Assembly: GCA_905480575.1 (NCBI GenBank)
Contig: CAJQQZ010000126.1
Span: 1-34,045, forward strand
Source: an uncultured Alphaproteobacteria bacterium
GTDB taxonomy: Bacteria > Pseudomonadota > Alphaproteobacteria > UBA7985 > CAJQQZ01
Direction of reading: 5' to 3'
Length of the DNA stretch: 34,045 bases
In this document: one piece after another, positions 32,069 through 34,045 of the stretch
How positions within the stretch are numbered: position 1 is the first letter of the stretch
Layout: every line of letters begins with the position of its first letter
Notes under the pieces: model-generated
Told to the model about the DNA's origin: nothing
The model's database searches: none
Seen by the model: only the letters and a program-made list of their open reading frames with translations
Made by a program: the position numbers and the translations under genes

Positions 32069-32707
32069 ATGGCTGAATATAAACTCCACTGCTTCGCACA
32101 ATCTGGCAATGCTTACAAACCCGCATTGATGCTCAGCCTTGCAGGTGCCGATTGGGAATCGGTCTTCGTAGATTTCTTTAATGGCGTGACCAGAGGGGAT
32201 GAATACCGAGGATCCACAAATGAGATGGGTGAGGCGCCCGTTCTGGAACATGCCGGGAAGTCAATGAGTCAGTCAGGTGCCATTTTGCATTACCTAGTGA
32301 AAAGGTTGAACCGTTTTGGTGGCAAGACTGAAGAGGAAGAAATCGAAATTCTTCGCTGGATCTTGTTCGATAACCACAAATTCACTTCATACATCGCGAC
32401 TTATAGGTTCCTCACTCACTTCATGAAAACCGGTGAGACACCTGTGACTGAATTTTTCAAAGCTCGGATGATGGCAGCGATTGCCGTGTTGGAAAAACGA
32501 CTGACGGGTCGGAAATTTGTAGCAACCGATGAGCTGACAATCGCCGATATCTCGCTGTGTGGTTACTTGTTCATGGAGGATGAATTCGGGGTTTCGTGGT
32601 CTGATAACCCCGCTATTGGTGCTTGGCTGGAACGCGTTAAATCGCAGGCAGGCTGGCAACATCCCTATGAAATGATGCCAGGGCACCCTTTACCATCCAA
32701 GACCTAG
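32069..32707 (+). CDS. Glutathione S-transferase family protein
   Basis: A 212-residue GST. The N-terminal thioredoxin-like half has KLHCFAQSGNAYKPALMLSLAGADWESVFVDF and the glutathione-site motif SMSQSGAILHYL (about residues 68-79). The C-terminal helical half ends with LTIADISLCGYLFMEDEFGVSW. It conjugates or reduces electrophiles with glutathione. AGGAGG precedes the ATG. With tag and the methyltransferase it forms an operon that suggests handling of alkylating or electrophilic compounds. Confidence 0.88.
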   Translation: MAEYKLHCFAQSGNAYKPALMLSLAGADWESVFVDFFNGVTRGDEYRGSTNEMGEAPVLEHAGKSMSQSGAILHYLVKRLNRFGGKTEEEEIEILRWILFDNHKFTSYIATYRFLTHFMKTGETPVTEFFKARMMAAIAVLEKRLTGRKFVATDELTIADISLCGYLFMEDEFGVSWSDNPAIGAWLERVKSQAGWQHPYEMMPGHPLPSKT

Positions 32708-32753
32708 GCGGAATAAAGGATCAATGTGTCGGGGAACTTTCAGTGGTTCTTGT

Positions 32754-32807
32754 ACCAAAATGTGATATCCTTTTTCGTGAAAAACCAAAAATGTGACATA
32801 AGTCTCA
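32754..32807 (+). promoter_or_regulatory. Direct repeats upstream of the Crp/Fnr gene
   Basis: ACCAAAATGTGATAT (32754-32768) and ACCAAAAATGTGACAT (32784-32799) are near-identical and lie 30 bases apart, about three helical turns. The second runs into TGTGA-CATAAG-TCTCA (32792-32807), which fits the Crp half-site spacing with one mismatch. They sit 60-113 bases before the regulator start and could be autoregulatory sites. Confidence 0.4.
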
Positions 32808-32866
32808 ACAGCTTAGACGGGCATGTGAGAAGGTGAAGCTGTTATTAATGAAGTGGAGTAAGGCAA

Positions 32867-33556
32867 ATGCGGCTTACTAAAGGGCTATTTGAACGAAGTT
32901 ATTTCTTCAAGGAGTTGGACAGTGAATTGGTCGACTCTCTCTCTGCGATTGCTCGTTTGACGCGGATGACGAAGAACCAGGTTTTGTTCATGGAGGGCGA
33001 AGAAGCGGACGGTTTCTATGCGATCCAAGATGGTGTTTTGAAGGTTTCGCACATCTCACAGCTTGGCGACGAACGGGTGATTGCGATCCTGGAGCGCGGC
33101 GATATCGTTGGGGAGATGGGGCTTCTGGATGGCGGTGTCAGGTCGGCGACGGTGACTGCGGCTTCTGAAGCACGTTTGATCTTTATCCGAAGTTCCGAGT
33201 TCTTTGCACTCGCCGATTCAAAACCAGCGATCTTCCGCCATATGCTGACGGTGATGAGTCGCCGTTTGAGAGAAGAGACTCAGGCGCAAACCGCACAGTC
33301 ATTCCTCAATATGGAGGGGCGTTTGGCTAAGGTCTTTTCACAACTTGTACTCAGTTTTGGCGAAGAAGACGGCCAGGGTGGCTTCATTATTTCTCATAAG
33401 ATCACGCAGAATGACCTGGGGTCTATGGCAAGAGTGGCACGTGAAAATGTCAATCGAACGCTGAAGGATTGGAAAGAGGAAGGGTGGCTTTCAAAAGAAG
33501 GTCGGTTTTACAAGATCAGTGATATGCGTTATCTTGAGCGCCTTATGAAGACGTGA
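32867..33556 (+). CDS. Crp/Fnr-family transcriptional regulator
   Basis: A 229-residue regulator. Residues 15-125 form a cyclic-nucleotide-binding-type beta roll (FMEGEEADGFYAIQDGVLKV, then LERGDIVGEMGLLDGGVRSATVTA). A long dimer helix follows (about 126-150) and then a winged helix with KITQNDLGSMARVARENVNRTLKDWKEEGWL (about 178-208). The protein has no cysteine, so it is not an iron-sulfur FNR. Whether it binds cAMP is not clear. GGAGTAAGG precedes the ATG. Confidence 0.92.
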   Translation: MRLTKGLFERSYFFKELDSELVDSLSAIARLTRMTKNQVLFMEGEEADGFYAIQDGVLKVSHISQLGDERVIAILERGDIVGEMGLLDGGVRSATVTAASEARLIFIRSSEFFALADSKPAIFRHMLTVMSRRLREETQAQTAQSFLNMEGRLAKVFSQLVLSFGEEDGQGGFIISHKITQNDLGSMARVARENVNRTLKDWKEEGWLSKEGRFYKISDMRYLERLMKT

Positions 33557-33693
33557 AGCTGCTGCCCATCTATTTGATGCTGCGTGAGCTCTGTTTTTAT
33601 GGTGTTTCAACAAAAACCGTTCTAACATTTTCGTGATAACTAGGTAAAATTTTATTAAGTTCTTTGCACCGGTGGCAAGAAAAGGCAGACTGC

Positions 33694-33714
33694 CTCCTTC
33701 CATAAAAGAAGGAG
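33694..33714 (+). promoter_or_regulatory. Hairpin that pairs the dodecin Shine-Dalgarno
   Basis: CTCCTTC (33694-33700) is exactly complementary to GAAGGAG (33708-33714), leaving a seven-base loop CATAAAA. GAAGGAG is the dodecin ribosome-binding site, six bases before the ATG. The stem would hide it, so translation may depend on temperature or another factor. A second palindrome, AGGCAG-A-CTGCCT (33683-33695), overlaps its left edge. Confidence 0.5.
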
Positions 33715-33720
33715 AAAATC

Positions 33721-33909
33721 ATGGCGATTATGAAAATCGTAGAAATAATGGCAGATTCCAGCAAATCCTGGGAAGATGCAACACGTCGTGCCGTTAAAGA
33801 AGCTTCTAAATCAATCAAGAATATTCGCTCTGCTTGGGTAAAAGACCAGAGCTGTAGCGTAGAAGACGGCGAAGTTGACCGTTATCGTGTGACTGTTAAG
33901 ATGAATTAG
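33721..33909 (+). CDS. Dodecin family flavin-binding protein
   Basis: A 62-residue protein matching dodecin: KIVEIMADSSKSWEDATRRAVKEASKSIKNIRSAWVKDQSCSVEDGEVDRYRVTVKMN. The SWEDA and the final RV-V-K strand are typical. Dodecins form hollow dodecamers that store or shield flavins (riboflavin, FMN or FAD). The GAAGGAG ribosome-binding site is strong in sequence but sits in a hairpin. The gene stands alone after the Crp/Fnr regulator. Confidence 0.92.
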   Translation: MAIMKIVEIMADSSKSWEDATRRAVKEASKSIKNIRSAWVKDQSCSVEDGEVDRYRVTVKMN

Positions 33910-33921
33910 AGCATGTTGCGT

Positions 33922-34045
33922 TTAATTGTTTCCATATCCAGCCGCCTTTAGGAAGTTGTGACATTCTTCGTCCGAGAAGAGATCGCAGACTTGTCCAAGC
34001 CTCTTCCATAGTTCTTCATAAGTTCTTGCGGCTGCCTTACGCATC
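33922..34045 (-). CDS. IS630-like transposase, C-terminal part (runs off the window)
   Basis: About forty codons on the minus strand end at the stop 33922-33924. The peptide RKAAARTYEELWKRLGQVCDLF followed by SDEECHNFLKAAGY resembles the C-terminal helix pair that ends IS630/Tc1-mariner transposases. The catalytic domain would be outside the window, so completeness cannot be judged. No end of the element was identified between here and the dodecin gene. Confidence 0.6.
   Translation of the reverse strand, partial: MRKAAARTYEELWKRLGQVCDLFSDEECHNFLKAAGYGNN

Overview
The window looks like chromosomal DNA of a free-living, probably marine alphaproteobacterium. The evidence is family content (thiBPQ behind a TPP riboswitch, a DmdA-like tetrahydrofolate demethylase, TauE/SafE exporters, AzlCD, many secondary transporters), moderate GC, and a CGTCATCC...GGATGACG palindromic intergenic element of a kind familiar from that class. 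The taxonomic call is inference. No tRNA, rRNA or CRISPR array was seen.

Layout. 1-3781: TPP riboswitch and thiamine ABC transporter thiB-thiP-thiQ, with a palindromic repeat between thiB and thiP. 3850-5088: two unrecognised membrane or secreted proteins. 5092-8567: GlcG/HbpS-like protein and a 3-hydroxybutyrate dehydrogenase-like SDR, divergent from a three-cofactor (FMN, 4Fe-4S, FAD) oxidoreductase of the trimethylamine dehydrogenase family. 8647-9222: an orphan Rieske protein that has lost every cluster ligand. 9379-18525: accessory metabolism, with a DJ-1/PfpI protein, two MFS carriers, two TauE/SafE permeases around a LysR regulator, a DmdA-like demethylase, an ArsR-type regulator, and NIPSNAP and ABM small proteins. 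18634-20765: AzlCD, a DUF3291 protein and a secreted hypothetical protein.

20766-24646: a damaged metal-response locus. A MerR-type promoter is followed by pseudogene remnants of a DUF4396 protein and of a CueR-like MerR regulator, then an intact tight operon of three c-type cytochromes, an ICMT-like methyltransferase and a LysE exporter. The old merR stop overlaps the first cytochrome start as ATGA, so the whole set was probably once a single regulated operon.

24748-26994: an IS110-family element with recognisable inverted ends lies between a signal-peptide stub and the C-terminal barrel of a large outer-membrane protein. The long non-coding stretch downstream of its transposase is the place to look for a guide RNA. 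26998-30544: an S41 peptidase-like protein, a small secreted-protein remnant and an SLC13/TrkA_C permease. 30654-32707: a tight operon of tag, a SAM methyltransferase and a GST. 32867-34045: a Crp/Fnr regulator, a dodecin whose Shine-Dalgarno lies in a hairpin, and the C-terminus of an IS630-like transposase running off the window.

The most unusual items are the ligand-less Rieske paralogue, the decayed but still coherent MerR-cytochrome locus, and the IS110 element with its candidate guide RNA region and truncated target gene.
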